Below are positions 53,867 to 63,400 of a stretch of DNA of 64,000 nucleotides, piece after piece. The stretch lies in NCBI RefSeq assembly GCF_000306235.2, contig NZ_AKWZ02000010.1:124001-188000 (forward strand). The letters are read 5' to 3'. The notes below the pieces were generated by a model, which did no database searches, was not told the origin of the DNA, and worked only from the letters and a program-made list of their open reading frames with translations. This DNA is from Leptospira fainei serovar Hurstbridge str. BUT 6. GTDB lineage: Bacteria; Spirochaetota; Leptospiria; Leptospirales; Leptospiraceae. Each line of letters starts with the position of its first letter. Position 1 is the first letter of the stretch. A program made the translations under genes and the position numbers.

Positions 53867-54481
53867 TTAATTCGAACGTTTTACGATCCCGTAAAAAATG
53901 ATATTATCCAATTCTTTAACCAGATCTCGAATCGTATAAGGCGTCTGAGCCAAAAAGCCCGGATCAAACATGGCCTCGGTCGATGCGGAATGGATCAATA
54001 AAACGATATCGGGGTTTACATCGGGTCGAATATCGCCGTTTTTGATTCCGGTTTCGATCATCGTGCGCATAGTTCGATTGATATTCTTTTCTTTCTGTTC
54101 GGAAAATAATTTCCAAAGATCGGGGGCTTGGTCTCGGATATCCCGTAAAAATTCGTTCATTCCTTGCGGAATTTCCCCGCTGATGCATTCATGCATGGAT
54201 TGGATTTTTTCTTTGATGCTTTTGCCGGGATCGGATTGGATCTTTTCGATTTTCCCGTGAATCCGTAAATGACGGTGCGTCATTAATTCCATGAGAAGGT
54301 CGTGCTTATTGGCAAAATATTTGTAAAGAGTCTTACGACTAATTCTCAAAGTCCGGGCAATCTCTTCCATCCGAGTTTTCGCAAACCCATAGCGAAGAAA
54401 CAATTCGAACGATTTCTCAAAAATGCGAAGTTTTACATCGTCCGGTTCTGTACTGACTTGCTGTTCCACGACGGTTTGCAT
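53867..54481 (-). CDS. TetR-family regulator of the efflux cluster
   Basis: The 204-residue protein has a helix-turn-helix region F-L-R-Y-G-F-A-K-T-R-M-E-E-I-A-R-T-L-R-I-S-R-K-T-L-Y-K-Y-F-A-N-K near the N-terminus and a helical ligand domain. It lies 82 bases downstream of the RND pump on the same strand. An inverted repeat GGAAACGC-N9-GCGTTTCC lies 23 bases before its start, and the same GGAAAC half-site is repeated upstream of tolC, so it may repress both. Confidence 0.9.
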   Translation of the reverse strand: MQTVVEQQVSTEPDDVKLRIFEKSFELFLRYGFAKTRMEEIARTLRISRKTLYKYFANKHDLLMELMTHRHLRIHGKIEKIQSDPGKSIKEKIQSMHECISGEIPQGMNEFLRDIRDQAPDLWKLFSEQKEKNINRTMRTMIETGIKNGDIRPDVNPDIVLLIHSASTEAMFDPGFLAQTPYTIRDLVKELDNIIFYGIVKRSN

Positions 54482-54504
54482 TCTAACCTACCCCCTTCCC
54501 CGTA

Positions 54505-54529
54505 GGAAACGCTTTTTTACGGCGTTTCC
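54505..54529. promoter_or_regulatory. Candidate TetR operator upstream of tetR
   Basis: GGAAACGC (54505-54512) and GCGTTTCC (54522-54529) are a perfect inverted repeat 23 bases before the tetR start. It has no T-run on the minus strand, which argues against a terminator for the pump gene. The half-site GGAAAC is the same as in the boxes at 59408-59469. Confidence 0.65.
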
Positions 54530-54563
54530 TTTTGTCCGGGAAGACCTTACGACTTCTTCCTTG

Positions 54564-57500
54564 TTAAGCATCGGGATTCGGAGCATTTCGTCGAACAAAA
54601 TTGTTTAATTTTTCAATATAAGAGAAGGCTGCCGGAACAACGACCAGAGTCAGAACTGTCGAAGAAATGAGACCGCCGATAATAGCAACTCCCATACTCG
54701 TTCGCTGCTTCGATGCCTCGTTTAATCCTATCGCAATAGGCAGCATTCCTGCTATCAAAGCGAAGGATGTCATCAAAATCGGGCGAAGACGTTCCCGCCC
54801 GGCCTCAATAATTGCCTCCCTCATTTCAACTCCTCTTTGGATCAGCTGATTGGTAAAATCCACTAGTAGAATCGAGTTCTTGGTAGCGACTCCGATCAAC
54901 ATAATCAACCCTATCATGGAGAAGATATCCAGAGATTTTTGGGTAAGGAAAAGCGCAATAAAGGCGCCGCAAAGAGCCAACGGCAGGACCAGCATGATCG
55001 CGATCGGAGTAATGAAACTTTCGTAAAGTGAAGCAAGAACCATGTAGATGAAAAGGACTCCAAGACCCATCGCAATCCCCATGGACGTTCCCATTTCTTT
55101 AAAATTCTCCGCCTGTCCCGTATAACCGATTCGAATACCGGGAGGCAGAGGAAGTTCGCTCTGAGTGATCTGGGTCACTTCCTGCATCGCTCCCCCCATT
55201 CCAGGACCTTCGGGATTAACATCCCCGTAAATCTCTACGGATTTATTCCGATTCAATCGATTAATCGTCGCGAGGCCGGTGGTTTCTTCTGCCCGAGCCA
55301 CATTCTGAATCGGGATCATCATATTATTGAAGTTCGGAACAAAGGAATTGTAAAAGTTTTCCTTCAAATCTCTTTGTCCTTCCTTTAATCGAACACGAAT
55401 GTCGTACTCCACTCCGTTTTCTCGATACACGGCGGGAGTGGTCCCTTCCACCAATGTCCTCAATTCGGATCCGATGACGGTACCGGGAACGCCCAGCAAC
55501 ACCTCTCGATTTCGATCGGGAACGACTCTAAATTCGGGAGCTCCAGCCCTATAGCTGGTGTCCACATCTAAAAGAGCCTTGGATTCTCTTAGTCGAGTGA
55601 AAAGTTTATGGGCATAATTTTCGACGGCTTGGCCGTTCTGACCGCTAACGACGAGAGTAAACGGTCTTTGTCCTCCACCCACATTATCTATGTCTTTTAC
55701 GATCGGATTGGCGTAGGAAAACGACTCCAATTCTTTCCTGAGAAGATCCTTGAATTCGGATGTATTCATTTTCCTTTGTTTGGAAGGAATCATTTCCACG
55801 AACATAGTGGTCGTTCGATTCGTATTGAACATAGCCACCACAGAAATTTCCTTATGCAGAGCCATGCTCGCATAAACTTCCTTGGCTACTTTTGCCATTT
55901 TCTCGACGGAAGTACCGGGAGGCATATCCAAAGTGACTTGAAATTTACCGTTATCCTGCGCAGGAAGAAACGTTTTAGGAATGTATTTGGTCAATGCCAA
56001 ACTTGCTACGAAAATCAAGACTGCGCCCGAAAGTATCAATACGGGCCGTTTCAGGGTGAATTTCAAAACGGAAGCGTATCGGTCTTCTAACCAAGATTGA
56101 AAAATATTGAATATGGATAGAATGCCATCCAATCCCTTCTCTAGCGCGCCGAAAAAAGATCCGATCATGCCTAGACCTCTTCTTAACAGACCTGGTCGAG
56201 TTTGCTCGCCGCGGATTTTGGAATAGGCCATTTCTTCTAAAGGAGTTCTCTCGGATTTCCCTTTCTTCTTTTTAGATCCTTCCGACTCTACGGAAAATTC
56301 TGGAGTGGGAGAAGAGTGATTCGCGTGTCCGTGACCTGCGATTTTTCCCCCGAAATAGCTGGAAAGCATCGGCGCGATCGTTAACGCATCGTATAGAGAA
56401 ATTAATAGCGCAAAACAAACGGTAAGTCCGAACTCTCGCAAGAATTGACCGACAACACCGCTCACAAATGCGATCGGCAAGAACACCGCAATCACCGTCA
56501 TCGTAGTAGCAATGACAGCTAACGTTACTTCCTTCGTTCCGTCGATGGATGCTTGACGAGCCGTCTTACCCATTTCTCTGTGCCGGAAAATATTTTCACG
56601 AACAACGATGGCATCGTCGATTAACAATCCGACCGCGAGACTCAAGGCCAATAAAGTCATGACGTTCACCGTAAAACCGGCAACGGCCATGAGAATAAAC
56701 GCACCCAATAGTGAGTTCGGTAATGCAAGACCGGTAATGATCGTCGATCTGACGCTTCCTAAAAATAAGAGCACCACCACGATTGTAAGGGCGATTCCTA
56801 TCAGAATCGTCTCCTTTACGTCGTAAATGTTATCGTCGATCATAATGGAGTTGTCGTTTGCCATTGCGAGCTTCGGAGTCCCGTCTCTCTTGGCGAGTTC
56901 CTTATTTAATTCTCCGACTCTCTTCTTGACTTCTTGAGCTACCGCGACGGTATTCGCTCCGGATTGCTTATAAACCAGCAAAAAGATCGCTTTTTTTCCG
57001 TTAAAATACGCTCTGGAAGTTTCGTCTTCCATAGTGTCTTTTACTTCGCCAAGTTGTCCGATTCTTACGGGAACTTCGTTACCGAATAAAGAAATCGGTG
57101 TGTCCCGAATTTCTTGAGGAGATTGAAATTCGTTAATCGTTCGATAGACTAATTCTTTGTCGGACTTACTTACTTTCCCTGCCGGAATGTTCGTCCCGCC
57201 GGATGCGAGTCGATTGGAAACTACCGAGGCCGGAATCATATGGGCTTTCAATTTCGAGCGATCGAGTTCAACATGGATCTCTCTTTTACGACCGCCGTAA
57301 ATGGTGATATTCCCTACGTCTTTTGCGGTTAGAAGATTCTGCTTAATCTCTTCGCTGGCGATATCGAATAGAGTCGCTTCCGGTAGATCCGCTTGCAAAG
57401 CGAGAATCAAAATCGGTTGATCCGCAGGGTCGATTCTTCGAATAATCGGTTCTTTTGCATCGTCCGGAAGTTTCGGTTTTACCGCCGCAACCTTATCTCG

Positions 57501-57824
57501 AACCTGCTGTTCCGCGTATTTTACGTCCGTTTCCAGCGTGAATTCCACAACGACAGTTCCGGATCCTTCGCTACAAGCCGACTTAATCCTCTTTACGCCG
57601 GAAATCGTCGATAACTCGTCTTCCACCGGTTTAGCGATCAATGTTTCGATTTCGTTGGGTGCCGCCCCGGGATACGGAACGGTTACTGTCACAACCGGAA
57701 TTGTGACGTTAGGAAATAAATCCACTCCAAGCTTGTTCAAGGATAAATATCCCGTAACTAGAATGATGAGGACCGTACAGGTGATGAATATAGGTCGTTT
57801 AATCGACAGTTCTGCGAAATTCAT
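54564..57824 (-). CDS. RND efflux pump (HAE1/AcrB-type permease)
   Basis: The 1086-residue inner membrane pump uses proton motive force to drive drugs or lipids through a TolC channel. It shows M-N-F-A-E-L-S-I-K-R-P, F-P-N-V-T-I-P-V-V, G-V-K-R-I-K-S, the helix 4 segment with A-V-G-L-L-I-D-D-A-I-V-V-R-E-N (two Asp proton relay), and Y-M-V-L-A-S-L-Y-E-S-F. A longer than usual charged, histidine-containing loop is at about 500-550. It starts 4 bases inside the tolC stop (ATGA). No membrane fusion (adaptor) gene lies here. Confidence 0.94.
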   Translation of the reverse strand: MNFAELSIKRPIFITCTVLIILVTGYLSLNKLGVDLFPNVTIPVVTVTVPYPGAAPNEIETLIAKPVEDELSTISGVKRIKSACSEGSGTVVVEFTLETDVKYAEQQVRDKVAAVKPKLPDDAKEPIIRRIDPADQPILILALQADLPEATLFDIASEEIKQNLLTAKDVGNITIYGGRKREIHVELDRSKLKAHMIPASVVSNRLASGGTNIPAGKVSKSDKELVYRTINEFQSPQEIRDTPISLFGNEVPVRIGQLGEVKDTMEDETSRAYFNGKKAIFLLVYKQSGANTVAVAQEVKKRVGELNKELAKRDGTPKLAMANDNSIMIDDNIYDVKETILIGIALTIVVVLLFLGSVRSTIITGLALPNSLLGAFILMAVAGFTVNVMTLLALSLAVGLLIDDAIVVRENIFRHREMGKTARQASIDGTKEVTLAVIATTMTVIAVFLPIAFVSGVVGQFLREFGLTVCFALLISLYDALTIAPMLSSYFGGKIAGHGHANHSSPTPEFSVESEGSKKKKGKSERTPLEEMAYSKIRGEQTRPGLLRRGLGMIGSFFGALEKGLDGILSIFNIFQSWLEDRYASVLKFTLKRPVLILSGAVLIFVASLALTKYIPKTFLPAQDNGKFQVTLDMPPGTSVEKMAKVAKEVYASMALHKEISVVAMFNTNRTTTMFVEMIPSKQRKMNTSEFKDLLRKELESFSYANPIVKDIDNVGGGQRPFTLVVSGQNGQAVENYAHKLFTRLRESKALLDVDTSYRAGAPEFRVVPDRNREVLLGVPGTVIGSELRTLVEGTTPAVYRENGVEYDIRVRLKEGQRDLKENFYNSFVPNFNNMMIPIQNVARAEETTGLATINRLNRNKSVEIYGDVNPEGPGMGGAMQEVTQITQSELPLPPGIRIGYTGQAENFKEMGTSMGIAMGLGVLFIYMVLASLYESFITPIAIMLVLPLALCGAFIALFLTQKSLDIFSMIGLIMLIGVATKNSILLVDFTNQLIQRGVEMREAIIEAGRERLRPILMTSFALIAGMLPIAIGLNEASKQRTSMGVAIIGGLISSTVLTLVVVPAAFSYIEKLNNFVRRNAPNPDA

Positions 57825-59395
57825 CTTAAGTCTCCGATAGTTTGATTCAGTATTTCCTCGGCGTCCATTCCATATTTTTGAAATAGTGTTCCCTTGGAGA
57901 GTTCATATTGCACGAGTGCCGTATTATAATTAACTTTTGCTTGCATGAGTCCGTATCTAGCCTGAGCAACCAGATCCAACGCATTCTTGACATTTACGGA
58001 AGTAGTTCTTCCAAATCTGTAACGAGGTAGTATTCCCGTATAGAATTTCTCGGCTTGCGCAAGATTCTTTTTAGACTCTTCTAAAACATCATACGTTATT
58101 CTAATTCTTTCCAAGCCTTGTCGAACGTCCGTTTTCACTTGGTCCTTGGTCTGTTCTAGAAGAAGGTCTATTTTTTTACTCTGCGTTTGAGCGTTTTTAA
58201 ATTCCGCTCTCGCTGTATCATTACCGATCGGAGTTTCCATTTTTATTTCCGCAGAGTTCTGAGTATACCGACCGACGCCCACCCCGTTGAAATCTTGCGG
58301 AAAATTTCGATCAAAGGTTCTTGAATTATAAGTCCCGCTTACATAAAGAGACGGTAATAATCCGTTCTTTGCGACTTCCAAAGCCGAAATAGCATTTTGT
58401 TTCTGTAACAACATGCTCCTAAAATCATACCGGTGCAAAAAAGCCTCGTCCAACTCCTGAGTTTCGCTTTTAGAGGGATCGAAACGTTCTTCTAAACTAG
58501 TCTCCAATTCAAACGGAGTTTCCGGATCTTTACCTAAAGATACTAAAAGGTCGCGACGCGTGCGATCTCGTTCCAGTTTTGTTTGTCTAAGTTGATTTTC
58601 GGCGGAGATTAGCAGCGCATTCCATTGCCCTGATTCGTATTCTTCGGCAACGCCCAGACGAATTTTCGAAGTTGTAATATCTTTTACGTTCTTTACGCTT
58701 TTCACTAAAAGCGTTGCGGTTCTTAGATTTTCCTCTGCTAAAGACAAATTCCAAAAGGCAAGTATGGATTGAACTACAGTTCTCGATAATGTGTTCATCG
58801 CATCAAGGCGACGGACCGCCGAACTGCGGCGGCTCATGTCCAAATTTCTTCTTTGCTGATAACCGAATACGTTTTTCAAAAGATCCTGTTTCAAAGTGAA
58901 ACCGACACTCCCGAAATGGAGACTGGGCTGCGCGAATTGTTGTGCGATCGTACCTTGCTGCTCGGGACGTTTACCGGCGTCCGTTTCGTATCTGTTATCG
59001 GCAACGGTGACACCCAAGGTCGTCCCGCTTGTAAACGCCTTGGAAAGACCTCCGGAAATCGTATTATTCGTAATATTCCGACCTTGTAATGTATATTGAG
59101 GGAGCGGTAGGTTTACCGTCTTTTGTGTGTTAGCGGTGACGTTTCCGATGAAATTGTATTTACCGTTCTCCTTCTCCCAGTCGTACTCGGAGTTATCTAA
59201 ATCCAATCTGGCGATCTTGGCTTGAACGGAATTTTCCATAGCGTAACGTATGAGTCTTGATGTGTTCCAAGTTTTTCCTTTCCCAAACTCGGATTCTTCG
59301 AGAGATTCCGGAAACAGGGAAAAACCCCAGAAAATAATCCCGACCGAAACTCCTCGGAACAAAAAATATCTCTTAGAATTCCAATATTCTTTCAT
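57821..59395 (-). CDS. TolC-family outer membrane efflux protein of the RND cluster
   Basis: The 524-residue protein has a signal peptide (about the first 30 residues). Helical repeats follow, typical of TolC (W-N-L-S-L-A-E-E-N-L-R-T-A and F-Y-T-G-I-L-P-R-Y-R-F-G-R-T-T). It overlaps the RND gene by 4 bases, which implies a joint function. It is a paralogue of the lone TolC at 6508. Repeated GGAAAC boxes lie just upstream of its start. Confidence 0.9.
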   Translation of the reverse strand: MKEYWNSKRYFLFRGVSVGIIFWGFSLFPESLEESEFGKGKTWNTSRLIRYAMENSVQAKIARLDLDNSEYDWEKENGKYNFIGNVTANTQKTVNLPLPQYTLQGRNITNNTISGGLSKAFTSGTTLGVTVADNRYETDAGKRPEQQGTIAQQFAQPSLHFGSVGFTLKQDLLKNVFGYQQRRNLDMSRRSSAVRRLDAMNTLSRTVVQSILAFWNLSLAEENLRTATLLVKSVKNVKDITTSKIRLGVAEEYESGQWNALLISAENQLRQTKLERDRTRRDLLVSLGKDPETPFELETSLEERFDPSKSETQELDEAFLHRYDFRSMLLQKQNAISALEVAKNGLLPSLYVSGTYNSRTFDRNFPQDFNGVGVGRYTQNSAEIKMETPIGNDTARAEFKNAQTQSKKIDLLLEQTKDQVKTDVRQGLERIRITYDVLEESKKNLAQAEKFYTGILPRYRFGRTTSVNVKNALDLVAQARYGLMQAKVNYNTALVQYELSKGTLFQKYGMDAEEILNQTIGDLR

Positions 59396-59407
59396 ACGAC
59401 CTCAAAA

Positions 59408-59469
59408 GGAAACAATTTTAGTATTCTTTGTTTCCTTTATTGGAAACAAAATTTGATTCTTTTGTTTCC
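59408..59469. promoter_or_regulatory. Tandem GGAAAC/GTTTCC operator boxes upstream of tolC-RND
   Basis: Two 28-base units, GGAAACAA-N12-TTGTTTCC at 59408-59435 and at 59442-59469, repeat at 34-base spacing. The inner halves also form TTTGTTTCC-N6-GGAAACAAA (59427-59450). All lie within 75 bases upstream of the tolC start. The half-site recurs before tetR (54505), so this is likely the TetR regulator's control region. Confidence 0.7.
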
Positions 59470-59542
59470 ATGTCTACAAAAAATCAATCGCTCTATCCAA
59501 TATTTTATTTGATTTTAAGTCTCATTATCGTAACAGAAAGGT

Positions 59543-59722
59543 ATGAGTATCCGTGGCTTAAAACTTCCCAATCAAATATTCCTTGAGATGTGTCGTAAAT
59601 CGTCTCCAAAACCTAATGAAATAGGCGGCCCTTCCGCTCCCGAAACGCCTAAATCCGCGCCAGGAGGAAACGAATTCGATTTGAACACCCGAATCAAAGG
59701 AATACCGGAATCGCAAACTTAA
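59543..59722 (+). CDS. Small hypothetical protein
   Basis: The 59-residue ORF has an AGAAAGG just before its ATG. It is rich in proline, serine and lysine in the middle (S-S-P-K-P-N-E-I-G-G-P-S-A-P-E-T-P-K) and has no signal peptide or membrane segment. Codon choice looks compatible with coding, but a short ORF in a long intergenic space may be chance. Family unknown. Confidence 0.45.
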   Translation: MSIRGLKLPNQIFLEMCRKSSPKPNEIGGPSAPETPKSAPGGNEFDLNTRIKGIPESQT

Positions 59723-59941
59723 TGCGATCCCTCCTGTTTCAATTGAGAATGCCGTATACCGAGACCGAGACTTGAATTTTTTAGATTAGAGTGAGAAAGG
59801 GAATTCGCAATCGATGCAATAATGCATTCCCGGTTAAATTTCTGCCGTCTAGTGCCTAAACGCATATAAAAATGGTAGAGAATCTCACTTAAATTCGACC
59901 AATAAATTGTAGAGATCCGTCAAGACGGTGACCGAATTCAA

Positions 59942-62236
59942 ATGGTTATCGAAATTCCCAATGAAATTGAATCATTCCTCTCGGTGCTTGGACAGGCAAA
60001 ATCGGTCCGATTATTTTTACTCAGAATTCTTCGAGATAGTGAAAATCGTGCTTTTGATTGGAAATTCGCTTATTGCAATAGAGGCGCTGCCGAAAGTTTA
60101 AATCTATTGCCGCATCAAGTGATCGGAAAAACCTTTCGCGAAATAAATCCGGGAGTGCTGGAACGAAAACCGGACCTATTGAATTTTATCGCTTCTCTCG
60201 CCGAAAAAGATTCGGAATGGAAAGGCACTTTTCCTTCCAGTACTTCGGGGAAACCTTACGATTGCACTCTGTTCTCTCCTCAAGACGATTGGGTCGTTTC
60301 CATCACGCAGGATATATCTTCGGACGTAAAACAAAAGGACATTTATCGTCAGGCAGCCTTAATTAGTACGGAATCCATTTATTATTTCGAGCCCTTTTAT
60401 AATTCGAAAAGAGAGATTATCGATTTTACGTTATCCGAAGTGAACCCGGCTGGAGAACTCGAATTAGCTCAGCTTAAGGAAAATCTCGTCGGAAAGGGAC
60501 TTTGTGAGTTGTTCCGTATCGATCCGGGGTCGGAGTCGTTGAATGAATATAAGAAAGTTTTTATGGATGGTAAACCCTTCCAGAGGGAATTTACCGTCCA
60601 AAATAGCGATTCGCTTTCCGGAACATATTTTCAGCAAGTAACCAGTTTACCCGAAGGAATACTGATCGCAAATCGAAACGTAACCGAACTACGTAAAGTC
60701 GAGCAGGAAATCAGAAGTCAGAAAGAACAGTTAGAGCAGACCTACCAAGCATCGAACGATGGATATTGGAATTATGATATCAAGAGTCGGAAATTATTCC
60801 TTTCTAGTCGATGGAAGAATATGCTCGGTTTCGACGATCATGAAATATCCAACGATTTACGGAGTTGGATAAAGCTAGTCCATCCGGACGATTCTCATAC
60901 GATCAGATCCGTTATTCTTAAGGGAAATTTGGAAAAAACCGTAAGGTTCGACGAAACCCTGCGCTTCAGAAAAAAAGACGGGAACTATATGTATATCCGA
61001 TCTAGAGCCATCGTGCTGCGGTCCGAAAACGGAGAACCGATCCGGATGGTCGGAACTCATACGGATATTAGCAATATTAAAGAAACAGAAAATGCCTTGG
61101 CTCTCGCGAAAGAAAAAGCGGAAGCCGCAGATAAGGCAAAATCCGAATTTTTAGGGATGATTTCCCATGAAATGAGAACCCCGCTGCATGGCATTTCAGG
61201 AATGGCGAATTTACTCGAACAAACTTCTCTAGATAGGTCGCAACAAGAGTTTCTGAAAGATCTTGTTTCCTCCGCGGATATACTGACGCAACTGATAGAT
61301 GATCTCCTCGAAGTCACAACCTTGGATAATCCTAAAATTAAAATTCGGGAAGAGATAGTGGATCTACCGGCAATGCTGGCACATTTAAGCGGCTTAATCG
61401 AACCGAAAACGACTGCAAAAGGATTGCGATTAAATCTTAAGACCGAATCGAATGTTCCTGCTTCCGTCCTAGGAGATCGATTTCGAATCGAACAAATTCT
61501 CGTAAATTTCATTACGAATTCCATCAAATTCACCGAAGTAGGATCAATCGATTTACGCGTCGCATTGGAAGAGAAATTCATCGTCTTCGAAGTCGCAGAT
61601 ACCGGAATCGGAATTTCAGAAGAAGCTTATGAACGAATCTTCGAAGCGTTTCATCAGGAAGATTTAGCATATACTCGCAAGCATAAAGGAGTGGGCTTAG
61701 GGCTTTATATATGCAAGAAACTCGCTGAGAAAATGGGAGGCGCAATTAATTTGATTTCTAAACAAAGTCAAGGTTCGACCTTTACGTTGAAACTTCCCCT
61801 CAGAATAACCGATCAGTCTGTAATAGCCGAAACGAAAACTTCGACAAAAAAAATTCCGAAGCTTTCGTTCGGAACCGCATTGGTCGTTGACGACAACGAT
61901 ATCAATTGCAAGATCCTTTCTAAACTTGTGGAAAAGACCGGAGCAAAGACGGTTGCCTGCAACAGCGGTGAAGAGGCCGTATCTCGATTTAAATCGGAGC
62001 CGGAAGAGTTTAAAATTATTTTTTTGGATTTGCAAATGCCCGGAATGGACGGATACCAGACCGCGGATGCAATTCGCTCCTTTGGAGAGTTCGGTCGGAA
62101 TGTTCCCATTATCGCTGTGACCGCCAGTTCCTTTTCCGAAACATATAAGGCATGCGAGGAGCACGGGTTTACCGGATTTTTAGGTAAGCCATATAATTCC
62201 GAACAACTCTATTCAATTTTAGAAAAGTTTCTTTAA
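59942..62236 (+). CDS. Hybrid sensor histidine kinase with PAS domains and receiver
   Basis: The 764-residue protein has two or three PAS-type domains (about 20-370; one is W-N-Y-D-I-K ... F-L-S-S-R-W-K-N-M-L-G-F). The HisKA box is S-E-F-L-G-M-I-S-His409-E-M-R-T-P, followed by the HATPase region (N-F-I-T-N-S-I-K-F-T, D-T-G-I-G-I-S, G-V-G-L-G-L). A C-terminal receiver follows (V-V-D-D-N-D, then L-Asp696-L-Q-M-P-G-M-D-G). No membrane segments are seen, so it is cytoplasmic. The output partner is not adjacent. Confidence 0.93.
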   Translation: MVIEIPNEIESFLSVLGQAKSVRLFLLRILRDSENRAFDWKFAYCNRGAAESLNLLPHQVIGKTFREINPGVLERKPDLLNFIASLAEKDSEWKGTFPSSTSGKPYDCTLFSPQDDWVVSITQDISSDVKQKDIYRQAALISTESIYYFEPFYNSKREIIDFTLSEVNPAGELELAQLKENLVGKGLCELFRIDPGSESLNEYKKVFMDGKPFQREFTVQNSDSLSGTYFQQVTSLPEGILIANRNVTELRKVEQEIRSQKEQLEQTYQASNDGYWNYDIKSRKLFLSSRWKNMLGFDDHEISNDLRSWIKLVHPDDSHTIRSVILKGNLEKTVRFDETLRFRKKDGNYMYIRSRAIVLRSENGEPIRMVGTHTDISNIKETENALALAKEKAEAADKAKSEFLGMISHEMRTPLHGISGMANLLEQTSLDRSQQEFLKDLVSSADILTQLIDDLLEVTTLDNPKIKIREEIVDLPAMLAHLSGLIEPKTTAKGLRLNLKTESNVPASVLGDRFRIEQILVNFITNSIKFTEVGSIDLRVALEEKFIVFEVADTGIGISEEAYERIFEAFHQEDLAYTRKHKGVGLGLYICKKLAEKMGGAINLISKQSQGSTFTLKLPLRITDQSVIAETKTSTKKIPKLSFGTALVVDDNDINCKILSKLVEKTGAKTVACNSGEEAVSRFKSEPEEFKIIFLDLQMPGMDGYQTADAIRSFGEFGRNVPIIAVTASSFSETYKACEEHGFTGFLGKPYNSEQLYSILEKFL

Positions 62237-62278
62237 GGATTGCTTGCTTGCAAGAACCAAAACGACTATCCTGGGAAT

Positions 62279-63259
62279 ATGGAACATCTCCGTCCATTCA
62301 ACCCTCCGATTCACCTTAGGCATCCTTTCGTACAAACGATTCTCGCTTCCTTACTTCGTCAAAAAAAACCGAATCACCCGATGGATCGCGCGGCAGTACC
62401 GGTAGTGCTAGACGCAGGGAAAGGAGTCAAATTACTGGGACATTATTCGAAAGCGCCGGAAAATAAAGCGCTCTTGATTTTAATTCACGGGTGGGAAGGA
62501 AGTATCGATTCCAATTATATTCAAAGGACCGGAAGAAAATTCTTTGAACGAGGAATTTCGATTTTTCGATTAAATCTGCGTGATCACGGGGAAACTCATC
62601 ATTTGAATCCGGAACCGTTCAACGGAAGTTTGATTCGGGAAACGTACGAAGCGGTTCGGAAAGCCGCTAAAGAATACGGGAAAAAGATACCGGTCTACGT
62701 CGCTGGATTTTCGCTAGGCGGAAATTTCACTCTGAGAATCGCGAGAGAACATTCTAAAGGAAAACATCCGATACCGAATTTAAAACATTGCATCGCGGTC
62801 AGCCCCGCTCTCCATCCCAAAAGTGCGACTGAAATGATGGATTCAAAACTGATTATCGGAAAATATTTTAGGGATAAGTGGAGAGCATCTCTGGCTAAAA
62901 AGAACGTTCACTTTCCCGATCTCCATCCGTATCCGGAAATCATGCAGGGAAAATCAGTGATGGAAATGACCGATAGAATCGTATCAAGCACCCATCAATT
63001 CAAGACAACCGACGACTACTTTCTATCATACACCTTAGGCTCTAAAGATTTTAAAGGACTCAAAGTCGCTGTAACTATTGTTACATCGGAAGACGACCCG
63101 ATCATACGGCCGAATGAATTTCACGAACTCCCTTCCAACTCTAGACTCAAGATCCTCATCCAGAAATACGGAGGACATAACGGTTTTTATGAAAATCTGA
63201 AAGGTGATTGTTGGTATTTCAAAGTTTTGGAAACCATCTTCGACAAAAAAGCATCTTAA
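62279..63259 (+). CDS. YheT-type alpha/beta hydrolase
   Basis: The 326-residue protein matches the YheT/ABHD1-3 esterase group. It has H-P-F-V-Q-T-I-L-A-S near the start, I-H-G-W-E-G-S, R-L-N-L-R-D-H-G-E-T, the nucleophile elbow G-F-S-L-G-G-N, the acid in S-E-D-D-P-I-I, and the His in Y-G-G-H-N-G-F-Y. All triad residues are visible. I use ATG 62279; the frame is open to TTG 62240. It follows the hybrid kinase by 42 bases. Substrate unknown. Confidence 0.86.
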   Translation: MEHLRPFNPPIHLRHPFVQTILASLLRQKKPNHPMDRAAVPVVLDAGKGVKLLGHYSKAPENKALLILIHGWEGSIDSNYIQRTGRKFFERGISIFRLNLRDHGETHHLNPEPFNGSLIRETYEAVRKAAKEYGKKIPVYVAGFSLGGNFTLRIAREHSKGKHPIPNLKHCIAVSPALHPKSATEMMDSKLIIGKYFRDKWRASLAKKNVHFPDLHPYPEIMQGKSVMEMTDRIVSSTHQFKTTDDYFLSYTLGSKDFKGLKVAVTIVTSEDDPIIRPNEFHELPSNSRLKILIQKYGGHNGFYENLKGDCWYFKVLETIFDKKAS

Positions 63260-63400
63260 AACAGGTTTAGAACCCAAATTAGAATTATTGCAAAAGAACT
63301 TGCTTTTCCGCCCTTTGCGATAAATTGGAACCAGAATGCATCTCGTTCTTGAACGTAAGTTCAAAATAAGACGAACGCCTTTCGTTATAGGAGATATATC

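Noticed and set aside
55608..56090. 160-codon frame opposite the RND gene
   Set aside because: Shadow of a strongly conserved RND pump.
61057..61581. 174-codon frame opposite the hybrid kinase
   Set aside because: Shadow of the kinase domains, with low-complexity serine/arginine content.
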